Shown: positions 1 to 6,465 of the stretch, in pieces | How the letters are laid out: each line of letters starts with the position of its first letter | Position numbering within the stretch: the first letter of the stretch is position 1 | Source of the DNA: an uncultured Butyrivibrio sp. | Lineage (GTDB): Bacteria; Bacillota; Clostridia; Lachnospirales; Lachnospiraceae | DNA: 13,487 nt | NCBI RefSeq assembly: GCF_947169445.1 | Contig: NZ_CAMVPU010000075.1 | Span: 1-13,487, forward strand | Direction of reading: 5' to 3' | Program-made: the position numbers and the translations under genes | Notes under the pieces: model-generated | The model's input: only the letters and a program-made list of their open reading frames with translations | Database searches by the model: none | What the model was told of the DNA's origin: nothing

Positions 1-131
1 AAAACAACATTTTCTCGCATTTGCCTATCCTTAAATGAGCGCATGAAATTAAACATCCACTCTGATTTGCTCTGGAGTGATGATTCATAACTTTCGCTAT
101 AAAGGCAATAATTGCGATTCATTGTTGTCAT
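1..131 (-). CDS. Unrecognised protein, N-terminal part only (runs off the left edge)
   Basis: An open minus-strand frame starts at an ATG at 131 and stays open for 43 codons to the window edge. The peptide begins MTTMNRNYCLYSESYE and continues with a polar, Ser- and aromatic-rich stretch, then a basic segment (FMRSFKDRQMRENV). There is no signal peptide or membrane segment. The ribosome site is weak: purine-rich GGAAAGGAAAAGAAAGAGAC precedes the ATG, with AAAGGA slightly far away. It lies 89 bp downstream of the preceding stop, in the same direction as the two hypothetical genes before it, so it may belong to their transcript. A 5-bp GGAGC/GCTCC hairpin (153-170) lies just upstream of the ribosome site. 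I do not recognise the family. The frame is supported only by its openness, so it is moderately uncertain. Confidence 0.45.
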   Translation of the reverse strand, partial: MTTMNRNYCLYSESYESSLQSKSEWMFNFMRSFKDRQMRENVV

Positions 132-220
132 GTCTCTTTCTTTTCCTTTCCGGGAGCTCTTATCTGCTCCGCTTATCTCTTTCTATATCGTATAGTAACA
201 CCAGTAAGTTTAGTTGTCTA

Positions 221-868
221 TTAGCCTTGTAGTATAAAAATTCCAAGCTTTTTCCTCAGCTCAATATCCTGATACTGCTTCTCGAAGTATGACCTTAGCT
301 TAATCTGCTCGGATCTCTCCTGATAAGAATACTGGTCTGTGACCTGATTTTTCATTGCTACATCGAGACCCTTGAGCCAATTGATTTTCTTAGTGGAATT
401 CAGATGATTGTTGATATCCGGAAGATCATCCATATCAATCGCAGTCTGTATATAGCTCTTTAGCCTGTTATATGAGCCAAAAGAGCCTGGGCAGGTAATG
501 TTCTTATCATCCATGTATGAGCATAGGGCAAACATCTCTATCTGCGTCGCTTCTTTTGGATCAACATCTTTTACACTGATATTATAAGAGCCATAATCAC
601 CAAGCGAGACCGTGATAATCGGATTCTGTTCAGTAGAATTTTCCGAGTATCTTGCAATCATTGTCTGGGAAGCATTGGGTCCAACGGCGATTGCAGACAT
701 TCCAAGTACTTTACCATCTCCTGCAGATGGAGCCATGGACGTTGTAGATGTCAATTCTACCGCAAAGGGCTTATTCAGAGCACTCGCTGTGACTGCACTG
801 GCTGCAGCTGTCTTATACCAACTGTGATCATTTCTTCTGTCATAAGAATCTATAGCATAAAGACTCAT
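221..868 (-). CDS. Hypothetical protein (215 aa), probably paralogous to its upstream neighbour
   Basis: I do not recognise a named domain. The N-terminus (residues 1-60) is low-complexity, rich in Ala, Ser and Thr, with no lipobox or clear signal peptide. Residues about 83-125 form the most structured part: a beta-strand pair (IITVSLGDYGSYNISVKDVD) followed by the helix EATQIEMFALCSYMDD. After this come GSFGSYNRLKSYIQTA and a charged helical C-terminus. The strand-turn-strand-VxxxD-helix-MF pattern recurs in the upstream protein (residues about 84-125 there). Translation is coupled: the ATG overlaps the upstream stop by 4 bp (ATGA), and AAGGAG lies 5 nt before it. I recall similar small proteins of unknown role in Lachnospiraceae genomes. 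No function can be assigned. Confidence 0.85.
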   Translation of the reverse strand: MSLYAIDSYDRRNDHSWYKTAAASAVTASALNKPFAVELTSTTSMAPSAGDGKVLGMSAIAVGPNASQTMIARYSENSTEQNPIITVSLGDYGSYNISVKDVDPKEATQIEMFALCSYMDDKNITCPGSFGSYNRLKSYIQTAIDMDDLPDINNHLNSTKKINWLKGLDVAMKNQVTDQYSYQERSEQIKLRSYFEKQYQDIELRKKLGIFILQG

Positions 869-1614
869 GCAAGCTCCTTTCTTTCATCGAAAAGCCTTTG
901 GATCTTATCTTCGTATTCTTCTTCGGCTTGCTTTTCCTCTTTTTCCTTCAAAGCTTCCTGAATGTCATCCAGATCTTTATCTATGCGTTCCATGAGTTTA
1001 TCCCATTCCTTTTCGGTAAACTCCTGATTTCCTATCTGGATCTTAACTTCGGTCTCATTGTTAAGAAGCTTATGATAAAGCTCAGTTTTATATGAATTGA
1101 TCTGCTCTATCAAAGAGTTTTCCTTAATCTCTGGCTCTTTTTCCGCATCAGGAGTCTCGTTCTCCTCAACCGTATCTTCTATCGGCTTGGACTTCTCTTC
1201 CTCAATTTCATAACGCTTCCTTGTGCAGTGATTATACTCATGAATGGCCCTCATGATCGCATTTAGATCTTCCGGCGTAAACATGCTGGCAGCCTTCGAA
1301 AGTTGATCAATGTTATCCACGTTCACATGAAGAGCTCCGCCACTTGGAAGATATATCTTAAGGACCTTTTCTTTCTCATACATGTTTCCAAGGGTTATGG
1401 CATTCTGCTGATAATCGCATTCAAAAATCACGCCATTGTAATTGATGATGCCATCCTTAGCCAGGAAGTTATAAGGACATTTCTTCTCACTGGCCTCACT
1501 GAGATGAGAACCAAAGCTTTTAGAAGTCTCATCTACGCCTGTAAAATTCTCTTTTCCCGCTACAGAATATGTATTGTCCGCATAACGATCAAGTGCCAAT
1601 GCTGCTATACCCAT
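865..1614 (-). CDS. Hypothetical protein (249 aa) with acidic linker and C-terminal coiled coil
   Basis: Not a named family to me. Residues 1-45 are Ser/Ala-rich. Residues 46-75 contain a Cys-Pro start and a strand hairpin (IINYNGVIFECDY). Residues 84-125 repeat the strand-GG-strand-helix pattern seen in the downstream protein (LKIYLPSGGALHVNVDNID, then MFTPEDLNAIMRAI). Residues 138-165 are a Glu/Lys/Pro-rich linker. Residues 190-212 hold the segment KIQIGNQEFTEKEWDKLMER, followed by a strongly charged probable coiled coil to the C-terminus. There is no signal peptide or membrane segment. The start is well supported: AGGAGG lies 8 nt upstream of the ATG. The stop overlaps the next ATG, so the two proteins are made together and may work together. 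It is preceded by 134 bp without a gene, so a promoter may lie there, but I could not pick a convincing one. Confidence 0.85.
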   Translation of the reverse strand: MGIAALALDRYADNTYSVAGKENFTGVDETSKSFGSHLSEASEKKCPYNFLAKDGIINYNGVIFECDYQQNAITLGNMYEKEKVLKIYLPSGGALHVNVDNIDQLSKAASMFTPEDLNAIMRAIHEYNHCTRKRYEIEEEKSKPIEDTVEENETPDAEKEPEIKENSLIEQINSYKTELYHKLLNNETEVKIQIGNQEFTEKEWDKLMERIDKDLDDIQEALKEKEEKQAEEEYEDKIQRLFDERKELA

Positions 1615-1728
1615 AATGCCAGCCTCCTAGATGGTAACAAAAAACGTGCCCCTTCATAGGATAATCAATCCATTGAAAAGACACGCATTCCTTTTGCTAT
1701 CTTATATATCGGTAAAACTTATTAGATT

Positions 1729-1748
1729 GTTTATAGCAGCTTATAAAC
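1729..1748 (-). other. AT-rich hairpin after the DUF2798 gene
   Basis: A perfect 7-bp inverted repeat (GTTTATA, 6-nt loop, TATAAAC) directly abuts the stop codon of the DUF2798 gene. The stem is AT-rich and is followed on the minus strand only by a loose T-containing stretch (AATCTAATAAGTTTT). It could weakly attenuate transcription or protect the 3' end. As an intrinsic terminator it is poor. The rest of the gap up to 1615 holds nothing I can assign apart from the ribosome site of the next gene. Confidence 0.25.
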
Positions 1749-2246
1749 TTACGCTACAGCAGTCTCCTTCTCTTTTCCCTTGCCTAGAGTCCTCATGATA
1801 AGACCAAACACATTTCTTACAAGCGGACCTGCGAAAAAGATCTGCCAGCAAAGAGCCATTGGGAAGTTGAAAGCGGTAGTCTGGAGCCATACAGCTACGA
1901 ACTCACTGCCTGCATCTTTGAAAAGAATTGTTGCTACAAGGCTCATCAGTGGGCACATAAGGCATACTGACATAGCAGAAATGCCAAGTATCATCATGAT
2001 CATGGGGTCCTTGCCCGGAGTCACAAATCTGAAAGCCAGCTTCTGAGCCAGTTTTCCGACGAAAAGCAGTTCAAGCGCAACAGCGATTGGCCACATGATT
2101 ATCATTTCTTTAAAAGCAGACAGAAAAACAAAGTTCTGAAGGCCGCCCACATTAAGTGAAATGTTGTAGCAGATCATGGCATAGACCATGACGAATGCCA
2201 TGAAGGCAGTAAAAAACACATCCTGTAATTTGCTCTGTGGTAACAT
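1749..2246 (-). CDS. DUF2798 family integral membrane protein
   Basis: A 165-residue protein with four hydrophobic segments at about residues 10-30, 47-65, 82-107 and 118-145, ending in a basic tail (GKGKEK). The pattern TAFMAFVMVYAMICYN ... FKEMIIMWPIAVALELLFVGKLAQKLAF, followed by a second similar helix pair, matches the DUF2798 architecture of two copies of a two-helix unit. Function is unknown for the family; it acts in the cytoplasmic membrane. GAGAGG lies about 8 nt before the ATG. The gene stands apart from its neighbours: 159 bp separate it from the nitroreductase gene upstream, with its own promoter and a long leader, and 134 bp separate it from the hypothetical pair downstream. This suggests separate regulation. 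Confidence 0.85.
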   Translation of the reverse strand: MLPQSKLQDVFFTAFMAFVMVYAMICYNISLNVGGLQNFVFLSAFKEMIIMWPIAVALELLFVGKLAQKLAFRFVTPGKDPMIMMILGISAMSVCLMCPLMSLVATILFKDAGSEFVAVWLQTTAFNFPMALCWQIFFAGPLVRNVFGLIMRTLGKGKEKETAVA

Positions 2247-2369
2247 AAAGGGTTCCTCTCTTTCTTAAATGGGGAAGACCTCCGTGTTGTTCGTTATCAC
2301 CCAGCATCGCAGGATGTGCGTTTCCAATAATACCCTGAAATCTTCAATTATTCTTTTCAGCAGTTTTGG

Positions 2370-2398
2370 ATTATATCAGAAAATATTTTTTTGTGTAA
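2370..2398 (-). promoter_or_regulatory. Extended -10 promoter for the DUF2798 gene
   Basis: On the minus strand a perfect TATAAT (2375-2370) is preceded by TGA, giving an extended -10 element (TGATATAAT). A weak -35, TTACAC (2398-2393), sits 17 bp upstream. Start of transcription is expected near 2363, which leaves a leader of about 117 nt before the ATG at 2246. The leader contains a small CATC/GATG hairpin around 2305-2316 but no riboswitch that I recognise. Confidence 0.6.
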
Positions 2399-2405
2399 GC
2401 ATTTT

Positions 2406-2918
2406 TTAAATATAGCTCACAGTTTCAGCGAGATCTTTCCTGCTGTTATGATTATCAAGAGGTCCTACCCCTTCTGCAGCGTATCCAAGGTCAAGGAGCA
2501 TAAGGATCTCTTCATTCTCAGGTAAGCCAAGATCTTCGGCAAGCTTATCCGGATCAAAGAAATTGAGCCAACAGCTGTCTACTCCAGCATCTGCGGCAGC
2601 CAGCATAAGATGCGTAGCCACAATTGATGCGTCCTCAACTCCGGAATCCCTCTTGCCACCGGGGTATGTAAATACATTGTTTTTATCAAATGTTACAACC
2701 AGAACAGTCGGCGCTCCGTAGCGACAAGGAGTCGCCTTATCAATCTTAGCCAGGTTCTCATCAGTCTCGACAACATAAATATGCTGCTCCTGAAGATTCT
2801 TTGCTGTAGGTGCAAGTCTTCCGGCTTCAAGAATGTCATTAAGCCTTGCCCTGTCTACTTTTCTTTCGCTGTATTTCTTACATGAATAACGGTTCTTTAC
2901 TACTTCTTTAAATTCCAT
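2406..2918 (-). CDS. Nitroreductase family FMN-dependent oxidoreductase
   Basis: A 170-residue single-domain flavoprotein of the short nitroreductase type, expected to use FMN and NAD(P)H to reduce nitro, quinone or related electrophiles in the cytosol. The true substrate cannot be read from sequence. Visible family features are the N-terminal phosphate-binding segment (RYSCKKYSERKV, residues 10-21), EAGRLAPTAKNLQ (31-43), the GVEDASIVATHLMLAAADAG helix (93-112), SCWLNFF (115-121) and a LDLGYAAEG turn near the C-terminus. Length is normal for the short subfamily. GGAGGA lies about 11 nt before the ATG. It is the last gene of the dense block, 34 bp after the GNAT gene. No hairpin terminator is visible behind it; transcription may fade out in the AT-rich DNA that also carries the next promoter. 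Confidence 0.9.
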   Translation of the reverse strand: MEFKEVVKNRYSCKKYSERKVDRARLNDILEAGRLAPTAKNLQEQHIYVVETDENLAKIDKATPCRYGAPTVLVVTFDKNNVFTYPGGKRDSGVEDASIVATHLMLAAADAGVDSCWLNFFDPDKLAEDLGLPENEEILMLLDLGYAAEGVGPLDNHNSRKDLAETVSYI

Positions 2919-2952
2919 GATAATTAGGCTCCTCCTATAGTCTCCTGAAACT

Positions 2953-3432
2953 TCACAATTCCTTGATAAAAAACCTGTTCATCGTCGCATGAACAACGCC
3001 TGCAGGCTTCTCTATCTCTTTATATCCGCACTTCTCATATACATGAATTGCTGCCACAAGATTGTCATGGGTTTCAAGATACATCTGCTTATACCCAAGC
3101 TCTTTTGCCTTATCTTCTATCAAAGAGATCAGCTTATAGCTTAAGCCTGCTCCTTTGACTCCATCCGCAAGATAGAGTTTCTGGAGTTCACAGCAATCCT
3201 TGAAAAACTCAAACTCAGCAAGACCAATGCCACCTATAAGCTTATCGCTGCCATCGGTCACAACATAGTAATAGCGCCTCGCCGAGTCCGCCAGATAGAA
3301 ATCGCTTAGATGATTAAGATTGTCATCAAAGTAGACTGTCCCTGGAATATCAAGGTGATGCTTCTTTAAATTGAATCTGATCAGATCCGCCAATGCCAGA
3401 TCATAGCCAGGTGTAAGTTCACTGATCTTCAT
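2953..3432 (-). CDS. GNAT family N-acetyltransferase
   Basis: Predicted cytosolic acetyl-CoA-dependent acyltransferase, substrate unknown. From the ATG at 3432 the product is 159 residues. The GNAT core is visible: the beta4 strand ELQKLYLAD (82-90), the acetyl-CoA loop region GVKGAGLSYKLI (91-102, with KGAGLS where RGxGxG/A is typical), helix alpha3 (104-112), YLETHDNLVAAIHVYEKCGY (118-137) with the usual N...A..xYxKxGY signature, and FIKEL at the end. The frame is open for 39 more codons upstream, but that extension lies inside the YbaK-type gene. The ATG at 3432 has AGGA about 8 nt upstream and matches the expected N-terminus. It overlaps the YbaK-type gene by 14 bp, so translational coupling is likely. 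Confidence 0.85.
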   Translation of the reverse strand: MKISELTPGYDLALADLIRFNLKKHHLDIPGTVYFDDNLNHLSDFYLADSARRYYYVVTDGSDKLIGGIGLAEFEFFKDCCELQKLYLADGVKGAGLSYKLISLIEDKAKELGYKQMYLETHDNLVAAIHVYEKCGYKEIEKPAGVVHATMNRFFIKEL

Positions 3433-3901
3433 CTTCCCATCCTTTGCAGACATCGCACCAGCCTTCGGCTCCGGTAACCGCCTCAAGTTCTGAGGGCGTG
3501 ACCTTAACTGAAGTAAACTCATTTCCTCCCGCAGGATGGACATATTCAAATCTCTTCATGGAAACATCCAGCCAGATAGGGATGCCATCAGCCACAGCAA
3601 AAGGGCATACCCCGCCCGGCTGAAATCCTGTAATGCTCTCCACCTGATCTCTTGGGATCATGTGAGGCTTGGTGTGGAACAATGACTTGAACTTTGAGCT
3701 GTTGACCTTGCCATCGCCTGCCATCACCACGATCACCGGCTTTTCATCAACTACAAAAGACAGCGTCTTTGCAATCTCAGGTTCACTGCATCCTATCTGT
3801 AGTGCAGCGTGTTCCACCGTATCAATTGTTTCTGTATGCTCAGTAAGCCTGTCCCCGAGGTTCTTTGAGACAAGAAACTCTTTTACCTTTTCATTGACCA
3901 T
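3419..3901 (-). CDS. YbaK/EbsC (aminoacyl-tRNA deacylase) family protein
   Basis: A 160-residue protein of the YbaK/ProX superfamily, whose members hydrolyse mischarged tRNAs such as Cys-tRNA(Pro) or Ala-tRNA(Pro). Which tRNA this one edits cannot be told from sequence. Family features are the catalytic-type lysine in EIAKTLSFV (K45), an AGDGKVN strand-turn (61-67), GFQPGGVCPF (92-101), a DVSMKRFEYVHPAGG segment (112-126), VTPSELEAV (134-142) and the terminal WCDVCK. A GTG seven codons upstream is in frame, but the strong GGGAGGG site lies within that extension, 5 nt before the ATG at 3901, so the shorter form is chosen. The 106 bp before it contains a TATAAT. The gene overlaps the following GNAT gene by 14 bp. 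Confidence 0.9.
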   Translation of the reverse strand: MVNEKVKEFLVSKNLGDRLTEHTETIDTVEHAALQIGCSEPEIAKTLSFVVDEKPVIVVMAGDGKVNSSKFKSLFHTKPHMIPRDQVESITGFQPGGVCPFAVADGIPIWLDVSMKRFEYVHPAGGNEFTSVKVTPSELEAVTGAEGWCDVCKGWEDEDQ

Positions 3902-3939
3902 TTCTGCCCTCCCAAGAAACACGAATTATCTATGCTACC

Positions 3940-3945
3940 ATTATA
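3940..3945 (-). promoter_or_regulatory. Possible -10 box upstream of the YbaK-type gene
   Basis: A perfect minus-strand TATAAT lies 39 bp before the YbaK-type start codon, in the only gap of over 100 bp within the dense gene block. No good -35 element is seen at 16-18 bp, so the call is tentative. If real, it would allow the YbaK-type, GNAT and nitroreductase genes to be expressed separately from the genes upstream. Confidence 0.35.
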
Positions 3946-4007
3946 TCTGCAGTAACGCCTATTCTGTGTATGTATTTCCCTATGGCTGATGATAGCCTGT
4001 GGTTATA

Positions 4008-4562
4008 TCAATAACTCTGCTCCAGATATTTCATGAGTGTTTCAAGGCCTTCGATCGGTACGCAGAATGTTCCGTCCCTGTGAAGGCATCCCTCATGTAC
4101 TTCCTCTATGTCAAACCACCTGACCTCATCAACCTCTTCCTTCTGAAGAACAAGGTTGTCAATATCTACCGGCTTTTCATAAACGTAAACGAAAGCAACT
4201 TCGTTATCTCTGAACATCTTCCCATGAAATTCCATCTCATATTTGATGTGGAACTTCCCGGCAAAAGACAGATCTCCTTCATTAGCTTTTATTCCAAGCT
4301 CTTCATGCAGCTCTCTCTGGGCGGATTCAAGCGGATCATCTCCTGCCTGGATGTGTCCAGCTGATGAAGTATCATACATTCCGGGAAAAGACTCTTTTTC
4401 TTCGCTTCTCTTTTGCAAAAGAACCTGATAACTATCGCCCTTTTTCCTGGCTATCCATATATGCGCTGTTCTGTGGGGAATCCCCTTTTCGTGGGCTTCA
4501 TTTCTGCTAATTGTTTTTCCTGTGGGCACACCATTATCGTCGGTTATATCAAAGATCTCCAT
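4008..4562 (-). CDS. NUDIX hydrolase, isopentenyl-diphosphate-isomerase-like subgroup
   Basis: A 184-residue NUDIX-fold protein, expected to cleave a nucleoside-diphosphate-linked compound in the cytosol with Mg2+. The Nudix box occupies residues 69-91 (GHIQAGDDPLES then REL.EELGI): the REUxEExGU half is intact, and position 7 is Asp instead of Glu. The N-terminus (EIFDITDDNGVPTGKTISRNEAH) and the HIWIARK...VLLQKRS lead-in are of the type found in IPP-isomerase-like NUDIX proteins (YfcD type), but the family does not prove isomerase activity. Length is normal. The start follows the HD gene stop by 2 bp, with AAGGAG about 14 nt upstream and a closer GGGA, so coupling is likely. Confidence 0.9.
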   Translation of the reverse strand: MEIFDITDDNGVPTGKTISRNEAHEKGIPHRTAHIWIARKKGDSYQVLLQKRSEEKESFPGMYDTSSAGHIQAGDDPLESAQRELHEELGIKANEGDLSFAGKFHIKYEMEFHGKMFRDNEVAFVYVYEKPVDIDNLVLQKEEVDEVRWFDIEEVHEGCLHRDGTFCVPIEGLETLMKYLEQSY

Positions 4563-4564
4563 TT

Positions 4565-5026
4565 TTATAATCCCAGCTCCTTACACAAAGCATCATATCT
4601 CTTCTGCTCTTTTTCCTTTACAGGCTTTGAAGCATCCTTAAAGCAATGATCGATAACATCCGCATCCTTCAGGAGTTCATCCATAGGGCTGTCTATAGCA
4701 GCCTTGTCATCGTGATGATATATTGCCGAGCAGATGATATCAGTCTCTTCAGGAGTTGTCAGTTCAAGCTTTCCAAGTATCTTTCTTGCAAGCTCTGCAC
4801 CAAGATGCGCATGGTCATCATAAGAGCCAGTCTTATAAGCATGCATATCATGAAGCATTCCTGCCATGGCTGCCAATTCCGGATCAAGGCCTCTTTTCTT
4901 GGCCAGGATCTGTGCAGCAAGAGATACTCCATAAAGATGAGCTGTTGCACTTATCCGCTTGTCCTCATCATCCATCTTATTTAACTTCTTATCTACATAT
5001 GCTCTTAGCTCTTTTAATCTGCTCAT
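4565..5026 (-). CDS. HD domain-containing predicted metal-dependent phosphohydrolase
   Basis: A 153-residue all-helical HD-superfamily protein, cytosolic. The metal-ligand pattern is visible: H30 in ATAHLYGV, the H59-D60 pair in AGMLHDMHAY, H74 in DHAHLGAELA, H104/H105 in IYHHDD, and Asp121/Asp123 in LLKDADVIDH. Such proteins hydrolyse phosphomonoesters or phosphodiesters of nucleotides; the substrate here is unknown. Length suits the small stand-alone HD group. A strong AAGGAGG site lies 8 nt before the ATG and overlaps the stop codon of the zinc-ribbon gene, so the two are probably co-translated. The NUDIX gene follows after 2 bp. Its place beside a NUDIX hydrolase hints at, but does not show, a shared nucleotide-cleaning role. 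Confidence 0.88.
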   Translation of the reverse strand: MSRLKELRAYVDKKLNKMDDEDKRISATAHLYGVSLAAQILAKKRGLDPELAAMAGMLHDMHAYKTGSYDDHAHLGAELARKILGKLELTTPEETDIICSAIYHHDDKAAIDSPMDELLKDADVIDHCFKDASKPVKEKEQKRYDALCKELGL

Positions 5027-5039
5027 CTATCATGCCTCC

Positions 5040-5417
5040 TTAAAATCTCGTCCCGCACTTTGGGCAAAAATCAAAGTCCTCAGTTGTCTCATATCCGCAC
5101 TGCCTGCATCTCTTGTAACCGGCCATAAATCCTCTTCCTCCGCTTACCTGTGTCAGATGACTTGGCAGGATCTCAACCTCTTCGCCTCTTGCAATCATCT
5201 TACCAATCTCCGGATCAAGCTCATATACAGTTCCGCAGCAACTGGTCTGCACGTAGTAATGCTTGTTCCACTTGAAAGTCGGTATAAAGAAAAGAGACAG
5301 CACCGTATATGTCATGAACACGTTGAAGCGCCCATATTTCCCACAGATTGCACAGGTGATCAGCTGACTAAAATCAAAGTCCTTCCTACCATCTGTAATT
5401 CCCATGATAAAAAACAT
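5040..5417 (-). CDS. Zinc-ribbon protein with two Cys-pair modules
   Basis: A 125-residue protein. The N-terminal part (20-80) has a Cys pair, CAIC (C22, C25), and CC (C60-C61) separated by a hydrophobic, aromatic stretch VFMTYTVLSLFFIPTFKWNKHYYV (33-56), then VYELDPEIGKMIARGEEVEI. The C-terminus is a classic zinc ribbon, C104xxC107 ... C118PKC121. I recall this layout in small zinc-ribbon proteins common in clostridia; function is unknown. The hydrophobic stretch could be a short membrane-associated hairpin or simply a buried beta layer. The start ATG at 5417 has GGAG about 11 nt upstream, overlapping the stop of the GNAT gene. An ATG four codons later lacks its own ribosome site. It lies 8 bp after that GNAT gene and 13 bp before the HD gene. 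Confidence 0.85.
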   Translation of the reverse strand: MFFIMGITDGRKDFDFSQLITCAICGKYGRFNVFMTYTVLSLFFIPTFKWNKHYYVQTSCCGTVYELDPEIGKMIARGEEVEILPSHLTQVSGGRGFMAGYKRCRQCGYETTEDFDFCPKCGTRF

Positions 5418-5425
5418 CTACTTTG

Positions 5426-5881
5426 TCACTCCGTTCTTAATAAACTCATCCTCATGCTGACGATTCCGTCTTTCTCGCCAACCTCTTCAAAACCCATACG
5501 CTTATAAAGCTCATATCCAACCTTCATCACTTCAGGCTTGGTAGTAAAAGTAACTTCCTTGAATCCAAGTTCTTTTGCCTTATCAAGCATGGCATTGAGC
5601 ATTACTCTTGCATATCCTTTGCCACGGAACTCGGGCTTTATGAACAATCTCTTTGCCTCACAAATTGCATCATCAACCTTCCTGATGGCTATGCTTCCAA
5701 CAGGAGTCCCGTCCTCACTTCCAAGAAGCAGAGCTCCGCCCTTATAATACCCATCCAGGTCAGCAAGCTCCTTGTCAAAAGAGACAAAGCAGCTCTCCGC
5801 GCCTTTTATCTGGGAATATTCTTTGAAAATCTCTCTTATTACTTCGTTGTCCTTACAGACCCCAACATTAAACTCTGACAT
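5426..5881 (-). CDS. GNAT family N-acetyltransferase
   Basis: A 151-residue acetyl-CoA-dependent acyltransferase with a complete GNAT core: GGALLLGSEDGTPVGSIAIRK (48-68) for the beta2-beta3 hairpin, EAKRLFIKPEFRGKGYA (75-91) with the canonical RGKGYA pyrophosphate loop at 86-91, a helix LNAMLDKAKELGFKEV, and GYELYKRMGFEEVGE (122-136). The AKRLFIKPEFRG form is typical of the small GNATs often annotated as acetyltransferases of unknown substrate. AGGAG lies about 10 nt before the ATG. It shares the helix DKAKELG(Y/F)K with the GNAT encoded at 2953-3432, but outside the fold core the two differ clearly, so I see no recent duplication. Confidence 0.9.
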   Translation of the reverse strand: MSEFNVGVCKDNEVIREIFKEYSQIKGAESCFVSFDKELADLDGYYKGGALLLGSEDGTPVGSIAIRKVDDAICEAKRLFIKPEFRGKGYARVMLNAMLDKAKELGFKEVTFTTKPEVMKVGYELYKRMGFEEVGEKDGIVSMRMSLLRTE

Positions 5882-5904
5882 TTTTCATACACTCCTCTCG
5901 CTCG

Positions 5905-6465
5905 TTATACAGGATAAAATGGACACTTCTCCCTGATGCACTGCTGATTCTGGGAATAGAATTCGCATTTCTGCTCCTCATACTCCAGCTTTACATCATA
6001 GTTCTCATTCACATATTTTATGCCATTCTTAAAGGCGATCATGGCGTCTCTTTTGCAGCAACGAGGTCCGTTTATCTCCCCAAGGTCGCCTAGAGCCGCC
6101 GATGTGAACTGCATATGATTTCCCCAGGAACCATCTTCAGACAAAGGCCCTGTTCCATCAATTATAGAAAGAGCAGCACCGATCGAGGTTACTGCACCGC
6201 AGACTCCCCATAATCCGCACATTGCTCCTGGCATCCTTAAGCCTTCTCTGATCAGCTTTTCAAGAGCCTCATCAAGATCTATGTTGCCATCGGCATTCTT
6301 AAATGCCACCAAAAGACATGCTCCATCAAGTATGTGGTGTTCCGGTCCGTGGATACTTACATACTCCCTCTTTGCCATCCTTTTGAAAATGGCAACAGGG
6401 CTTGTACCCTTTTCATTCTTTATATCATCAACAATACGTCGTGCTTTCATTTCCATTTCATTCAT
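5905..6465 (-). CDS. DUF5714 domain-containing Cys-rich protein
   Basis: A 186-residue protein whose sequence matches DUF5714 as I know it, function unknown. Notable are HGPEHH (39-44), GAC (C50), GAMCGLWGVCGA (C83, C89), a GTGPLSE turn, NGPRCCKRD (C136, C137), and a C-terminal Cys cluster (C167, C176, C181) ending in CPFYPV. Conserved His and Cys of this kind suggest a metal or Fe-S site; that is inference. In other genomes the domain occurs alone or, as I recall, fused to methyltransferase modules; here it stands alone. Its ATG at 6465 overlaps the end of the small frameshifted TPR-like gene by 8 bp, with AAGG upstream. This suggests translational coupling to that gene when it is intact. 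Confidence 0.82.
   Translation of the reverse strand: MNEMEMKARRIVDDIKNEKGTSPVAIFKRMAKREYVSIHGPEHHILDGACLLVAFKNADGNIDLDEALEKLIREGLRMPGAMCGLWGVCGAVTSIGAALSIIDGTGPLSEDGSWGNHMQFTSAALGDLGEINGPRCCKRDAMIAFKNGIKYVNENYDVKLEYEEQKCEFYSQNQQCIREKCPFYPV

Noticed and set aside
612..827. Plus-strand open frame opposite the 215-aa hypothetical gene
   Set aside because: It is fully antisense to a gene with a good ribosome site and coupled start, and its translation has no recognisable domain.
1729..1748. Strong terminator after the DUF2798 gene
   Set aside because: The stem is AT-rich and lacks a proper U-tract, so it is listed only as a weak hairpin.
4959..5507. 182-codon plus-strand open frame
   Set aside because: It runs antisense across the zinc-ribbon gene and parts of the HD and GNAT genes, all clear family members. 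The product is low-complexity and Ser/Leu-rich, typical of a shadow frame.
2953..5881. Recent duplication of the two GNAT genes
   Set aside because: They share only the fold-core helix DKAKELG(Y/F)K and the general GNAT layout; the rest is divergent.
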